Notes: generated by a model not told the origin, from the sequence alone. 64,000 nt of DNA from an uncultured Collinsella sp. (GCA_902482035.1 CABSYW010000004.1:1-64000), one strand, 5' to 3'; positions 15,648-25,051 are shown, numbered from the stretch's first letter. Translations and numbers: made by a program.

Positions 15648-16910
15648 CTACAACACGGCATCCTCAGGCAGATCGACACGCACGACGCCCACGACGTCGC
15701 CCGACTTGAGCTCACACGGCCCTTCGTCAATACGCAGCAGACAGTTGGCCCGCTGCATCGTGCCGAGCAGCGCCGAATTCTGCGTCTTGGCCTCGGTCAC
15801 CAACAGCTCACCGGTCTCGGGGTCGCGCAAAACCGTGGCGCGATCGAAGAAGCGTCGGTCCTGGCGCTTCTTCACGCCGTGCGTCAATATCGCCTGCTGC
15901 ACGGGACGCGTACCCTCGGCAAAGCCGCGCATCTTGCGGATCGCGGGGCGGGCGAGCATCTCAAAGCCCACATACGCCGCCGCGGGATTGCCCGAAAGCC
16001 CCAAATACGGCTTGCCCCCAAGCAGGCCAAACGTGATGGCTTTGCCAGGACGCATCGAGATGCGGTCGAAGAGCACCTCGCCCTCGCGCTTGACCAGCGC
16101 CGTCACGTAGTCGTAATCGCCCGCAGAGGCGCCGCCGCTCGTAATGACAAAATCGCACTCCTGCACGGCACGATGCACCAGCTCGGCAATCGCCTGCTCA
16201 TCATCGGGCGCAATGCCATAGAACACCGGCTCGGCGCCGGCATCGAGCGCTTCGGCCATCAACGCCGAGGAGTTGGAATCGCGAATCTGCCCGCGTGCCG
16301 GCAGCTCGCTCGGCGCGACCAGCTCCGTGCCCAGCGAGATAATGCCCACGCGCGGAGCGGCATGGACCTTCACGCTCGCGTAACCGGCGCTTGCCAGCAG
16401 GCCAGCGCCGGCCGGGGCCACAACCTCGCCGGCACGCATCACGACGTCGCCGGCATGGGCCTCCTCGGCGGCAGAGCGAACGTTCTCCCCCACTTTAGCA
16501 GGCGCCGAAAAGCTCACGTGCGAGCCCTCGTTGCCGTCGCCGTCAAGCACCTCGACGATCTCGTATTTCACCACAGCATCCGCACCCTCGGGCACCGGCG
16601 CGCCTGTCATGATGCGGACAGTCTCGCCCGGGGCGATTACGCCATCGAACACATGGCCCGCGGCTTCGTGCCCCACGACGGAAAGCGTCACGGGCGCATT
16701 GGTGGACGCTTTGGCGAGGTCGACGGCATGCACGGCATATCCATCCATGGCGCTGTTGGCAAACGGAGAGATGTCGATATCGGCCGTGGCGTCCTCGGCC
16801 AGGGGAAGACCGGCCGCCTGCCACACGGGAATCTCGACAACTTCGGTGCGATTCACGTGCGACAAGACGATCGCCTGTGCGTCCTCCAACGGAATGAGTT
16901 TCTCAGCCAT
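15648..16910 (-). CDS. moeA: Molybdopterin molybdenumtransferase
   Basis: 420 aa, full length. N-terminal region with SPFANSAMDGYAV, then GVIAPGETVRIMTGAPVP, the central MPT-binding domain with SLGTELV, TSGGASAGDYDYV and LSGNPAAAYVG, and a C-terminal beta domain. Inserts molybdenum into adenylated molybdopterin. ATG 16910 has AGAGG 5 bases upstream. The mogA/moaB-type gene begins 11 bp after its stop, so the two form an operon. It is divergent from the ClC gene. Confidence 0.95.
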   Translation of the reverse strand: MAEKLIPLEDAQAIVLSHVNRTEVVEIPVWQAAGLPLAEDATADIDISPFANSAMDGYAVHAVDLAKASTNAPVTLSVVGHEAAGHVFDGVIAPGETVRIMTGAPVPEGADAVVKYEIVEVLDGDGNEGSHVSFSAPAKVGENVRSAAEEAHAGDVVMRAGEVVAPAGAGLLASAGYASVKVHAAPRVGIISLGTELVAPSELPARGQIRDSNSSALMAEALDAGAEPVFYGIAPDDEQAIAELVHRAVQECDFVITSGGASAGDYDYVTALVKREGEVLFDRISMRPGKAITFGLLGGKPYLGLSGNPAAAYVGFEMLARPAIRKMRGFAEGTRPVQQAILTHGVKKRQDRRFFDRATVLRDPETGELLVTEAKTQNSALLGTMQRANCLLRIDEGPCELKSGDVVGVVRVDLPEDAVL

Positions 16911-17067
16911 ATACACCTCTAGCATGCTGCGGCGCGCAACAAAAGCGCCGATTCTTTATGTTTATCTCAGTATAATCCCTCGCCGCTTGCTCAAGACCTG
17001 GCCCGCGGCCGCGAATACACCTGTCGGTAACGGACGGCGAAACAGAACCGAAAATCAACCTGCCGGT

Positions 17068-17093
17068 TTGTCACGTTTGGCACGTTCTATAAT
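17068..17093 (+). promoter_or_regulatory. Possible promoter of the ClC gene
   Basis: A perfect -10 TATAAT at 17088-17093 lies 30 bp before the start codon. The best -35, TTGTCA (17068-17073), is only 14 bp away, so the box assignment is uncertain. Confidence 0.4.
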
Positions 17094-17122
17094 GCTCCTG
17101 TTGCAACCAAAAAGAGGAACGT

Positions 17123-18544
17123 ATGGCTTTTACCGACAAACCCGAAAGCGCAAACGAGGCGCAGGATCATTCCCAGTCGCTCGACGACGGCGGCTTTTTC
17201 TCCCTTAATGACGTCATCATGGCAGGCAGGCAACAGCTCACCCGCTCCGAGCATCTCTTGGCTGCCGACACGCGCCGCAACGCCCGCAACCTACTCGCGA
17301 GCGCCAAGTTGCTCGTACTCGTCGTTATCGTCTCGCTTGCCATGGGCGTTGCCGCTTGGGCGTTTTTGGCCTCGCTGAATATCGCGACCGACTATCGCGA
17401 GCACCATGCATGGATTTACGCGCTGCTTCCCGTTGTGGGCGTTGCCACCGCATGGGTGTACAAAAACCACGGTCTTGCCGCCAAACGCGGAAACAACCTG
17501 GTCATCGACTCCGCTCTGGGCACACGCCTCATCCATATGCGCATGGCCGTCCTCACCTTCGTCTGTTCCACGCTCACGCACCTAACGGGCGGGTCGGCCG
17601 GTCGCGAGGGAGCTGCGGTGCAGATTGGTGGCACCATCGCCAGCAACATCTCGAGCCTCGCTCACCTCAAAAAGCATGACCACCACGACCTCATGCTCGC
17701 CGGCATCTCGTCGGCCTTTGGCGCCGTATTCGGTTCGCCCCTTGCCGGAGCTTTCTTTGGCATGGAGATGTGCTTCATCGGAAAGATCGACTACACCGCG
17801 GGCATCTACTGCCTCGTCGCCTCATTTACCGGCTACTTTACATCGCTCGCCTTGGGAACCGAGTACGAGGCGAATGTCATCGCCAGCGTTCCCAACATGA
17901 CACCACAGACGGTTGCCATCGTTGTTATCAGCGCAATTATCTTCGGCCTGACGGCACGCCTCTTTGCCTGGTCGGTTCGAACCGTCAAGAGCCTGTACGG
18001 TCGCTTTATCACCAATTACCTCGTCCGCGCACTCATAGGCGCACTCGTGGTTTTGGCCGCCTATGCCCTCCTCGACGCCTGGGACTACGCCGGCCTTTCC
18101 ACGTGGCTTTCCGGCGCCGGATTTGCCGGCAACACCACCCTGGCGGACGCAGCCATCAAGTTGGTCGTCACAGCGCTTACCCTGGGCGCGGGCTTCCAAG
18201 GCGGCGAGGTCACGCCCCTGTTTGGCATCGGTGCGGCGCTCGGCGGCTGGATCGGTTGCCTCACCGGGCTCGACCCCAGTTTTCTGGCGGCTCTCGGCAT
18301 GCTCGGCGTGTTCTGCGCCGGCCTCAACGTGCCCATCACCACCTGCATGATGGCCATCGACCTGTTCCACGGCACGGCCGCCGGGTTCTTTGTCATCGTG
18401 GCCTTTATCAGCTACCTAACCGGTGGACACCGCGGCGTATATCCCGCGCAGCGCATCATCTCACCCAAGCGCCGCTCGCTTATTGTTGATGAGGGCGGTA
18501 CGGTAGCGGATGCTATCGAGCGCCACAACGACCTGATAGAGTAG
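17123..18544 (+). CDS. ClC-family anion channel/antiporter, possibly fluoride type
   Basis: 473 aa with about 10 hydrophobic segments after a 65-residue soluble N-terminus. The ClC filter motif GSAGREGAAVQIGG and the later GSPLAGAFFGMEM and GAGFQGGEVTPLF are clear. The usual GSGIP chloride motif is not visible; KRGNNLVIDS stands in about that place. In my recollection GGSxGREGxAVQ together with GNNL is a feature of the fluoride/proton branch, so F- export is an alternative to Cl-. No fluoride riboswitch was found upstream. GAGGAACGT precedes ATG 17123. Confidence 0.85.
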   Translation: MAFTDKPESANEAQDHSQSLDDGGFFSLNDVIMAGRQQLTRSEHLLAADTRRNARNLLASAKLLVLVVIVSLAMGVAAWAFLASLNIATDYREHHAWIYALLPVVGVATAWVYKNHGLAAKRGNNLVIDSALGTRLIHMRMAVLTFVCSTLTHLTGGSAGREGAAVQIGGTIASNISSLAHLKKHDHHDLMLAGISSAFGAVFGSPLAGAFFGMEMCFIGKIDYTAGIYCLVASFTGYFTSLALGTEYEANVIASVPNMTPQTVAIVVISAIIFGLTARLFAWSVRTVKSLYGRFITNYLVRALIGALVVLAAYALLDAWDYAGLSTWLSGAGFAGNTTLADAAIKLVVTALTLGAGFQGGEVTPLFGIGAALGGWIGCLTGLDPSFLAALGMLGVFCAGLNVPITTCMMAIDLFHGTAAGFFVIVAFISYLTGGHRGVYPAQRIISPKRRSLIVDEGGTVADAIERHNDLIE

Positions 18545-18630
18545 ATGTAATAATCGCCGTGCAGCCACAATCGGGGGCAATTCAACCCGAGCGCGACCGC
18601 ACCGTCACGCCATACGCCGGGAGTCGCCCC

Positions 18631-19593
18631 ATGCACGCAACTGATTTTGGTCGCACGCTCATCATCGCCAATCCTGCCGCCCAGTCGGGCGCCGCGCGCG
18701 AGGTTGCCGAGCGCCTGCAGCGCTTTTTGGACATGACCGCGCGCACATCCCAGTTTGACCTGGTACTGACCGAGCGCATGGGACACGCCAAGGAGCTTGC
18801 CGCGCAGGCTCGGGGCTACCGCACCGTTATCGCCCTTGGCGGCGACGGCGTGATCCACGAGGTCGTCAATGGACTCATGACGCAGCAAGAGGCGGTCCGT
18901 CCCGCCCTTGCCATCCTGCCCGTGGGCTCCGGCAACGATTTTGCCCAGACGCTCGGAATCGAAGATTTCTCCGGCAAGGATTTTGGCGCGCTGCTCACCT
19001 GCGAGCTGCAGCGTCAGGACATCGGGCGCGTTCGCTCATGGAACCCCGCAAGCGGTAGCGGCGAGGCAGCCGTCGAGTACTACGACCAGACGCTTTCGGT
19101 CGGCATCGATGCCGCCATCGGCCTGGGCACCACCGAGCTGCGCAAACAGACCGGCTTGACGGGCGCTCCGCTCTACACCCTCTCGGGACTTGAGCAGTTC
19201 GGCCTGCGCTATCGCAACTACCCCATGACGGTCAGCTTTGACGGCGCGCCCGCCGAGCGCGTGAGGGCGATCATCATGGCGATTCAGCTGGGCCCCACGT
19301 ATGGCTCGGGTTATCGCATCTGCCCCGATGCCGATCCCCGCGATGGCATACTCGACGTCTGCTACGCCTGTGGCCCCGTCCCTCGCGCGGTTGCCCTGCC
19401 TATGTTCCTTTCGGCCAAAGACGGCCACCACACCAAGCTTCCGCCGGTACGCATGCGCCGCTGCCGCCATGCCGAGCTCACCTTTGAGGGGCCCGACTAC
19501 CCCATCCAGGCCGACGGCGAGCCCGTTGTCGCCTCGCGCATCGAGGTCGACGTCCTCGGCAGCGCTCTCCAAGTTTGGCACCCTACCCGCTAG
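18631..19593 (+). CDS. Diacylglycerol kinase-family lipid kinase
   Basis: 320 aa. The DAGK catalytic signature ALGGDGVIHEVVNGL is at about residues 68-82 and PVGSGNDFAQTL at about 97-108; the C-terminal beta domain ends in PIQADGEPV. This resembles DgkB/YegS-type soluble lipid kinases acting at the membrane surface; the lipid cannot be predicted. ATG 18631 has GGAG 7 bases upstream; an upstream GTG (18559) lacks a ribosome site. It begins 86 bp after the ClC stop and may be co-transcribed. Confidence 0.9.
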   Translation: MHATDFGRTLIIANPAAQSGAAREVAERLQRFLDMTARTSQFDLVLTERMGHAKELAAQARGYRTVIALGGDGVIHEVVNGLMTQQEAVRPALAILPVGSGNDFAQTLGIEDFSGKDFGALLTCELQRQDIGRVRSWNPASGSGEAAVEYYDQTLSVGIDAAIGLGTTELRKQTGLTGAPLYTLSGLEQFGLRYRNYPMTVSFDGAPAERVRAIIMAIQLGPTYGSGYRICPDADPRDGILDVCYACGPVPRAVALPMFLSAKDGHHTKLPPVRMRRCRHAELTFEGPDYPIQADGEPVVASRIEVDVLGSALQVWHPTR

Positions 19594-19614
19594 CAAGGCC
19601 AGTGGAACAAACGA

Positions 19615-19995
19615 CTACTCGTCGCTGCCCGGCTTGCGACGGTTGGCCTTTTTAATGGCGTTGAAGTGCTTGTCATTGAGCCTGCGCTGGCGAGAGCGCT
19701 GGGGCACCTTGGTCTTTACGCGTCGGCGCGGTGGACGCCCGCGACGCTCGAGCTCGGCGCGCAGCTTGCGCAGGCAGCTCGCGCGATTTTGGAACTGGCT
19801 GCGGCTCTCGCGCGCCGTCACGGTAATCCCTGTGGGCACGTGCTTCATGCGCACCGCCGAGTCCGTCGTGTTCACGCCTTGTCCGCCCGGACCCGTCGCG
19901 CGAAACACCTGCACCTCGCAATCGCGCGCCAACTCCTCGGCCGACATCTCGGCATAGCGCGCATACTCACGCCATCCCATCTTGTTCTCACCCAT
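19615..19995 (-). CDS. Peptide chain release factor-like protein (GGQ domain)
   Basis: 126 aa, consisting of the class I release factor catalytic domain only. GPGGQGVNTTDSAVRM carries the peptidyl-tRNA hydrolysing GGQ at residues 37-39, and the tail is highly basic (RGRPPRRRVKTKV), as in ArfB/YaeJ ribosome-rescue factors. The codon-recognition domains of RF1/RF2 are absent. Likely role: freeing stalled ribosomes. ATG 19995 has GGAGG 7 bases upstream. Confidence 0.85.
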   Translation of the reverse strand: MGENKMGWREYARYAEMSAEELARDCEVQVFRATGPGGQGVNTTDSAVRMKHVPTGITVTARESRSQFQNRASCLRKLRAELERRGRPPRRRVKTKVPQRSRQRRLNDKHFNAIKKANRRKPGSDE

Positions 19996-20014
19996 ATCAA
20001 CACCTCCCCTCATA

Positions 20015-20051
20015 CAAAAAATGTGACAAAGGGAAAGTCCCTTTGTCACAT
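20015..20051 (-). terminator. Intrinsic terminator of xpt
   Basis: Perfect 14-bp stem ATGTGACAAAGGGA / TCCCTTTGTCACAT (20021-20051) with a 3-base loop, followed on the minus strand by TTTTTTG. It lies directly after xpt and before the release-factor-like gene. Confidence 0.9.
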
Positions 20052-20078
20052 CGAATACCAATCGCTTGTGTTGCACGC

Positions 20079-20657
20079 TTAGGCGAAGGTGATCTCGCCG
20101 TTCTCGCAGTCCATATCGGCGATACGGGCCAGGCTCTCAACGCGGAAGCCGCGCTTACGGAGCTTATCGCCGCCGCCCTGGAAGCCCTTCTCAACGGCGA
20201 TGCCAATGCCGGCAACTTCGGCGCCCGCAGCCTCACAAATCTTAATAAGGCCCTCAAGCGCGCAGCCGTTGGCCAGGAAGTCGTCGATAATCAGGACCTT
20301 GTCGCCCTCGGACAGGAAGCGCTTGCCAACGATGACCGGGTACTCCTTCTGCTTGGTAAAGGAGTAGATGGTCGTGGCGTACTGCTCGCCATCGAGGTTG
20401 ATGGACTGTGCCTTCTTAGCAAAGACCACCGGTACGCCGCCAAAATGCTGAGCTGCGATGCAAGCCATGCCAATGCCCGAAGCCTCAATCGTCAGGATCT
20501 TGTTGATCTCGACATCCTTGAACAGACGGGCCCACTCGGCGCCCATGTGGTCGAACAGCTCAACGTCGCACTGGTGGTTGAGGAAGGCATCAACCTTAAG
20601 GACGTTACCGGCCTTTACGATGCCGTCATGGCGAATACGATCCTCAAGCTCCTGCAT
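20079..20657 (-). CDS. xpt: Xanthine phosphoribosyltransferase
   Basis: 192 aa, full length for Xpt. The PRPP-binding motif VLIIDDFLANG is at residues 121-131, preceded by EASGIGMACIAA (58-69) and VVFAKKAQSINLDG. Converts xanthine and PRPP to XMP in purine salvage. ATG 20657 has GGGG 7 bases upstream. No purine riboswitch is evident in the 160 bp upstream. Monocistronic by appearance: the upstream neighbour is separated by a gap and a terminator follows. Confidence 0.95.
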   Translation of the reverse strand: MQELEDRIRHDGIVKAGNVLKVDAFLNHQCDVELFDHMGAEWARLFKDVEINKILTIEASGIGMACIAAQHFGGVPVVFAKKAQSINLDGEQYATTIYSFTKQKEYPVIVGKRFLSEGDKVLIIDDFLANGCALEGLIKICEAAGAEVAGIGIAVEKGFQGGGDKLRKRGFRVESLARIADMDCENGEITFA

Positions 20658-20817
20658 GGCGCAACCCCTTCTCGCGGCAACGATACCGCGCGATTAATAA
20701 ACGTTGTTCGATAGTCTACCACGGACCGACCCCCGCCCGCCCCACAAGCCGCATCGCACTATAAAGCTGCAAGACCAGTAGATAGGCCCGATTCGTGGCA
20801 GACAGCCTCCCAACACG

Positions 20818-22122
20818 CTAATGCCGGGTGCGCGTCCTCACCAAACGTACCAATGTGAGCGCAAAGCCCACGGTAGCAACGGCCATCAGCACGTAGAATA
20901 CCAAACGGAAGCCAAAGAGGAACACGTCCGGACGACCCGCCACATAGCTCGTGACCGTCTTGCCCATCGCCGCGCTCGTCTGTCCATACAGGATGCGCGA
21001 CGCCGCCGTAATACCCAGCGCTATGCCCGCATAGCGCGCCAAGCTGCTCAAGCTGCCCGCAAAGCCAAGCGCCTCACGCGGAGCCGAACCCATATACAGC
21101 GAATTATTGGGACTCTGGAAGATCGACGTGCCGCACGACATAAACGCGACGCAGCACACAATCATCAAGATGGAAGAGTGCTCGTCAAGCGTGCTCACCG
21201 CAAAGAGACCGCACACGTACACGCCCAGGCCAACGGCCGTGGGCGCTTCACAACCAACACGGTCGGACACCGAGCCCGAAAGCGGGCCCACAAAGGCATT
21301 CACGACCGGCATCGCCAAAAACAACAGGCCGGAGATATCGGAGCTAAAGCCGTGGGCATCCTGAAAGTAGAACGGCAGCACAAACTCGGAGGCACCGATA
21401 CCCACGAACACGATAAGCATGCAAGCCAGGTTAATCGTGAAAGCCGAGCTCGCAAAGCAGCGACGCGCCGCCTCTGTCAACGGCATAGGGCGTTCGCCAG
21501 CCTCCGGCTTCACATGCGGCAGCGTATAGAGTCCCACGATAAACGAGATTACGCCAATGGGCAGATTGATAAGGAAGATGCTCTCCCAGGGAAAGCTCGC
21601 CACCAGCACGCCGCCGAGCACGGGGCCGCACATCATGCCAAGAGCCACAAAGGTCGCCAGAATGCCCATGGCACGGCCGCGCTCACGCGCCGGAAACGAC
21701 TCGGTGATGATGCCCATATTGTTGGCCATCGCGGCGGCACAGCCAATGCCCTGCACGAAACGCGCCAAGATAAGCACCTCGAGCGAAGCCGAAAGCCCGC
21801 AAAGCAACGAGCCGCCCGTAAAGACGATTACACCAAGCTGGAACACATTCACCTTGCCGCGCACATCGCCCAAGCGGCCAAACGGCAGCATGGCGACGCA
21901 CGTCGCGAGCAGATACACCGAGCTCACGAGCTGAATGCGGTCGAGACCCACCCCCAGCTCCTTTTGCATCACTGGGAGCGCCACCGTCACGATGCTCGCA
22001 TCCAGACACGCCATAAAGGTCATGACGAGCACGGTGAACAGAATCGCCCATTTATTCTTACCGTGGGTGTCGCCCTCTAGGGCAATGTGTTCGCGGCGCA
22101 GCTGCTCGGCAGTTTTCTCCAT
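20818..22122 (-). CDS. MFS drug-resistance-type exporter
   Basis: 434 aa with about 12 hydrophobic helices. Motif A appears as PFGRLGDVRGK between helices 2 and 3; the first helix carries MTFMACLDASIVTVALP, the D1 motif of DHA2-type exporters (QacA/EmrB). The second half has GPLSGSVSDRVG. Proton-driven export of hydrophobic compounds is likely; the substrate is unknown. ATG 22122 has AAAGGA 6 bases upstream. It follows the metY terminator. Confidence 0.88.
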   Translation of the reverse strand: MEKTAEQLRREHIALEGDTHGKNKWAILFTVLVMTFMACLDASIVTVALPVMQKELGVGLDRIQLVSSVYLLATCVAMLPFGRLGDVRGKVNVFQLGVIVFTGGSLLCGLSASLEVLILARFVQGIGCAAAMANNMGIITESFPARERGRAMGILATFVALGMMCGPVLGGVLVASFPWESIFLINLPIGVISFIVGLYTLPHVKPEAGERPMPLTEAARRCFASSAFTINLACMLIVFVGIGASEFVLPFYFQDAHGFSSDISGLLFLAMPVVNAFVGPLSGSVSDRVGCEAPTAVGLGVYVCGLFAVSTLDEHSSILMIVCCVAFMSCGTSIFQSPNNSLYMGSAPREALGFAGSLSSLARYAGIALGITAASRILYGQTSAAMGKTVTSYVAGRPDVFLFGFRLVFYVLMAVATVGFALTLVRLVRTRTRH

Positions 22123-22147
22123 GTATATCCTTTCTATCGTGCAACGC

Positions 22148-22194
22148 AAAAACGGGACCCCAATCGCCTACAAACGGACACGATCGGGGTCCCG
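22148..22194 (-). terminator. Intrinsic terminator of metY
   Basis: Stem GGGACCCC(A)ATCG / CGATCGGGGTCCC (22153-22194), one wobble, followed on the minus strand by TTTTTGC. Located 70 bp downstream of metY. Confidence 0.85.
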
Positions 22195-22263
22195 CCTACG
22201 GAATCGGAACTATGAGGACGTCGTCAGCCGAAAAGCCGTCCCACGCCTCGCACGCACGCTAGC

Positions 22264-23547
22264 CTAGCACTGCTCGAGCGCCTGCTCAAGGTCGGCAATC
22301 AGATCGGCCGTGTCCTCGAGGCCGCACGACAGGCGCACCATGTCGGCGGAGATGCCGCAGGCGATGAGCTCCTCATCGTTCATCTGACGATGCGTGGCAT
22401 TAGCGGGATGCAGGCAGCAAGTGCGGGCGTCTGCCACATGCGTGGCGATCTGGGCGAGCTTGAGGCTCTTCATAAAGGTCTCGGCCGCCGCGCGACCACC
22501 GTTAAAGCCAAAGCTCACAACGCCGCAGGTACCGTTGGGCATGTACTTCTGAGCCATGTCATAGTACTTATCGCCCTCCAGGCCCGGATAGCTCACGAAG
22601 CGTACCTTGGGATGGCTCTGCAGGAACTTGGCAACGGCCAGGCCGTTCTCGCAATGACGCGGCATGCGCACATGAAGGCTCTCGAGCGAGCTGTTCAGGA
22701 AGAAGGCCGCCTGAGGGTTCTGCATGGGGCCGAGGTCACGCATGAGCTGCGCGGTTGCCTTGGTAATGAAGGCACCCTCGCGACCGAACTTCTCGGCATA
22801 GGTCACGCCGTGATAGCTCTCGTCGGGCGTGGTGAGACCCGGGAACTTGTCCGCATGGGCCATCCAGTCAAACTGGCCGTGATCGACGATCACGCCACCC
22901 AGGTAGGCCGCATGGCCATCCATGTACTTAGTGGTGGAGTGCGTAACGATATCGGCGCCCCACTCAAAGGGACGGCACATCACGGGCGTCGGGAAGGTGT
23001 TGTCGACCATCAGCGGTACGCCGTGGTCGTGCGCGGCCTTGGCAAAGCGCTCAATATCGAGCACGGCAAGGGCGGGGTTGGCGATCGTCTCGCCAAAGAC
23101 GAGCTTGGTATTGGGCTCAAAGGCTGCCTCCAGCTCCTCATCGGTGCAGTCGGGGGCGACAAACGTGCAAGTCACGCCCATGCGGCCCATGGTGTGGGCG
23201 AGCAGGTTATACGTACCGCCGTAGATAGCAGAGCTCGCGACCACGTGATCACCGGCACCGGCCACGTTAAAGATCGCGAGGAAGTTCGCGGCCATGCCCG
23301 AACTCGTGAGCATCGCAGCGGTGCCGCCCTCCATCTCGCAGATCTTGGCGGCGACCAGATCGCACGTGGGATTCTGCAGACGGCTGTAGAAGTAGCCCGA
23401 CTCCTCCAGGTCAAACAGCTTGCCCATGTGCTCGGACGTGTCGTATTTCCACGTGGTGGACTGGTAGATGGGCACCTGGCGCGGCTCCGCATCGCCCGGA
23501 TGATAGCCGCCCTGAACGCACGTGGTACCGATAGTCTGCTCGCACAT
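22264..23547 (-). CDS. metY: O-acetylhomoserine sulfhydrylase
   Basis: 427 aa, Cys/Met-metabolism PLP family. SRLQNPT at residues 55-61 and THSTTKYMDGH with the PLP lysine K207 are characteristic; MLTSSGMAA (79-87) binds phosphate. The length and the PAxATH-like element near the C-terminus favour MetY (O-acetylhomoserine plus sulfide to homocysteine) over cystathionine gamma-synthase. ATG 23547 follows GGGAG by 6 bases; TTG 23553 is less likely. No SAM riboswitch or T-box is visible upstream. Confidence 0.92.
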   Translation of the reverse strand: MCEQTIGTTCVQGGYHPGDAEPRQVPIYQSTTWKYDTSEHMGKLFDLEESGYFYSRLQNPTCDLVAAKICEMEGGTAAMLTSSGMAANFLAIFNVAGAGDHVVASSAIYGGTYNLLAHTMGRMGVTCTFVAPDCTDEELEAAFEPNTKLVFGETIANPALAVLDIERFAKAAHDHGVPLMVDNTFPTPVMCRPFEWGADIVTHSTTKYMDGHAAYLGGVIVDHGQFDWMAHADKFPGLTTPDESYHGVTYAEKFGREGAFITKATAQLMRDLGPMQNPQAAFFLNSSLESLHVRMPRHCENGLAVAKFLQSHPKVRFVSYPGLEGDKYYDMAQKYMPNGTCGVVSFGFNGGRAAAETFMKSLKLAQIATHVADARTCCLHPANATHRQMNDEELIACGISADMVRLSCGLEDTADLIADLEQALEQC

Positions 23548-23780
23548 ATCCAACTCCCTTACTTGGGTTTTGTTTTATTCGGTTCACGATACCGCTACCC
23601 CGCACCCCTCTCAACCCATCCCGCCGATAGGTTATGGGACAAATTAATCAGGTTTATTTGTCCCAAATCTTAAGAAAGTGTTCGATGGCGAAAAACAATG
23701 AGATATGCACTGCGGTCTCGATAAGCGAATGCGCCGGCAAGGGTACCATAGGCGGGTACACCATGAACAAGGAGACAACG

Positions 23781-24227
23781 ATGAAGCAGATCGATACCAC
23801 CCAGCTCAACACTGCCGCCTGCCAGGCTCAGGCTGCCGAGTACCACGCCCGCGGCTTTAACTGCGCCCAGGCTGTCGCTTGCACGCTCGCGCCCGCTGTG
23901 GGGCTCGACCCCCAGATCGCCTTTACCCTCACCGAGGGCTTTGGCGCCGGCATGGGCGGCATGACCGAGACCTGCGGCGCCATCTCGGGCGCCGTGGCCA
24001 TCATGGGCTTTGTGATGAGCGACGGTATGGAGAACCCCAAGACCAAGGGCCAGACCTACAAGCTGTCGCGCGAGATTGCCAAGCGCTTTGGCGAGAAGAA
24101 CACCACGACCGTCTGCGGCACGCTCAAAGGCGTCGGATCGGACCAGGGTCCGCTCCGCAGCTGCCCCGGCTGCATCGACGACGCCGTCGACATCGCCTGC
24201 GATGTGCTAAAGCAGCTCGCCGAGTAA
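23781..24227 (+). CDS. C_GCAxxG_C_C family redox-like protein
   Basis: 148 aa. Cysteines sit in RGFNCAQAVACTL, TETCGAISGAVA and SCPGCIDDAVDIAC, matching the family named after this spaced motif, which is common in anaerobes and thought to bind Fe-S or act in redox; no function is established. ATG 23781 is chosen because AAGGAG lies 6 bases upstream; ATG 23763 and earlier starts lack a good site. It is divergent from metY. Confidence 0.88.
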   Translation: MKQIDTTQLNTAACQAQAAEYHARGFNCAQAVACTLAPAVGLDPQIAFTLTEGFGAGMGGMTETCGAISGAVAIMGFVMSDGMENPKTKGQTYKLSREIAKRFGEKNTTTVCGTLKGVGSDQGPLRSCPGCIDDAVDIACDVLKQLAE

Positions 24228-24240
24228 ACGGCGACAACAT

Positions 24241-24291
24241 AAAACGACGGCCGGCGCGCTTGGGATTCATCCAAAAGCACGCCGGCCGTCG
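24241..24291 (-). terminator. Hairpin terminator between convergent genes
   Basis: A 12-bp perfect stem CGACGGCCGGCG / CGCCGGCCGTCG (24245-24256 / 24280-24291). On the minus strand it is followed by TTTTATG, so it ends the YigZ-type gene; on the plus strand it follows the C_GCAxxG_C_C gene but lacks a U-run. Confidence 0.8.
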
Positions 24292-24294
24292 TCG

Positions 24295-24930
24295 TTAGAA
24301 CTCGGCAAATTCGGGAGCGCCGACCTCAATCTCCTCACGCCCCGCCATAAGCTCGCGCATCTTAACGCAAAACGGCTCCTGCTCCCCCGCCTTAAACACC
24401 AAATGAATCGTCACGGCATCCGCGTAATCGGTATCCGAGACCTTGGCATCCGAATCCTGGGCCAAACGAAGCACTTGCTCATACTGTGGATAGGCCACAC
24501 GCACATCAACCGGCACGACGCTCGTCATCTCAACGATCTGCCCGGCTTCCTGAGCCGCAGCCACCGCCGTCTGCGTCGCCGCGGTATAGGCGCGTACCAA
24601 GCCACCAGGTCCCAACAACGTACCACCAAAATAGCGCGTCACTACGCAGCAAACATTTTTGAGCCCCGCTCCGCGCAGCACCTCGAGCGTCGGCATGCCG
24701 CTCGTACGGCTCGGCTCACCATCATCGCTCTGGCGCTCACGCCCATCGACCAAAATCCACGCGGGAACATTGTGTCGAGCGTCGTAATGACGCTTGCGAA
24801 CCATCTCGATAAAGGCATTCGCCTCGTCCTCGGACTCAATATGGACCAGCTGGGCAATAAACCGGCTCTTGCGGTCCACAAACTCGCCCGAAGCCTCAAT
24901 ATTCGATTGCAGAGTAAAATAGCTGTCCAA
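24295..24930 (-). CDS. YigZ/IMPACT-family protein
   Basis: 211 aa. The N-terminal about 120 residues are the UPF0029 domain: KSRFIAQLVHIES, WILVDGRERQSDDGEPSRTSG and TRYFGGTLLGPGGLVRAY, the last two being diagnostic. The C-terminal part matches the DUF1949-type ferredoxin-like fold. Function in bacteria is unclear; regulation of translation is proposed for relatives. It uses a TTG start: two tandem TTG codons occur, and 24930 is preferred because AGGGG is 5 bases away instead of 2. Confidence 0.88.
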   Translation of the reverse strand: MDSYFTLQSNIEASGEFVDRKSRFIAQLVHIESEDEANAFIEMVRKRHYDARHNVPAWILVDGRERQSDDGEPSRTSGMPTLEVLRGAGLKNVCCVVTRYFGGTLLGPGGLVRAYTAATQTAVAAAQEAGQIVEMTSVVPVDVRVAYPQYEQVLRLAQDSDAKVSDTDYADAVTIHLVFKAGEQEPFCVKMRELMAGREEIEVGAPEFAEF

Positions 24931-25051
24931 CAAAGCCCCTCAACAACAAGCAAAGCAACAAACAGCCTCAATAATACGGCAAAGGGTGTACCGTTGCCCT
25001 CGCCAACAAGAACGGAAACGCCAATGACGCCGTCGCAGCGTCAACAAGAAA

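Noticed and set aside
16911..17122. Fluoride riboswitch upstream of the ClC gene
   Set aside because: The conserved GG-GAUGG...CUGAUGA pattern is not present in either strand of the gap.
20658..20817. Purine riboswitch upstream of xpt
   Set aside because: No three-stem core with the conserved TATA...loop sequences could be found.
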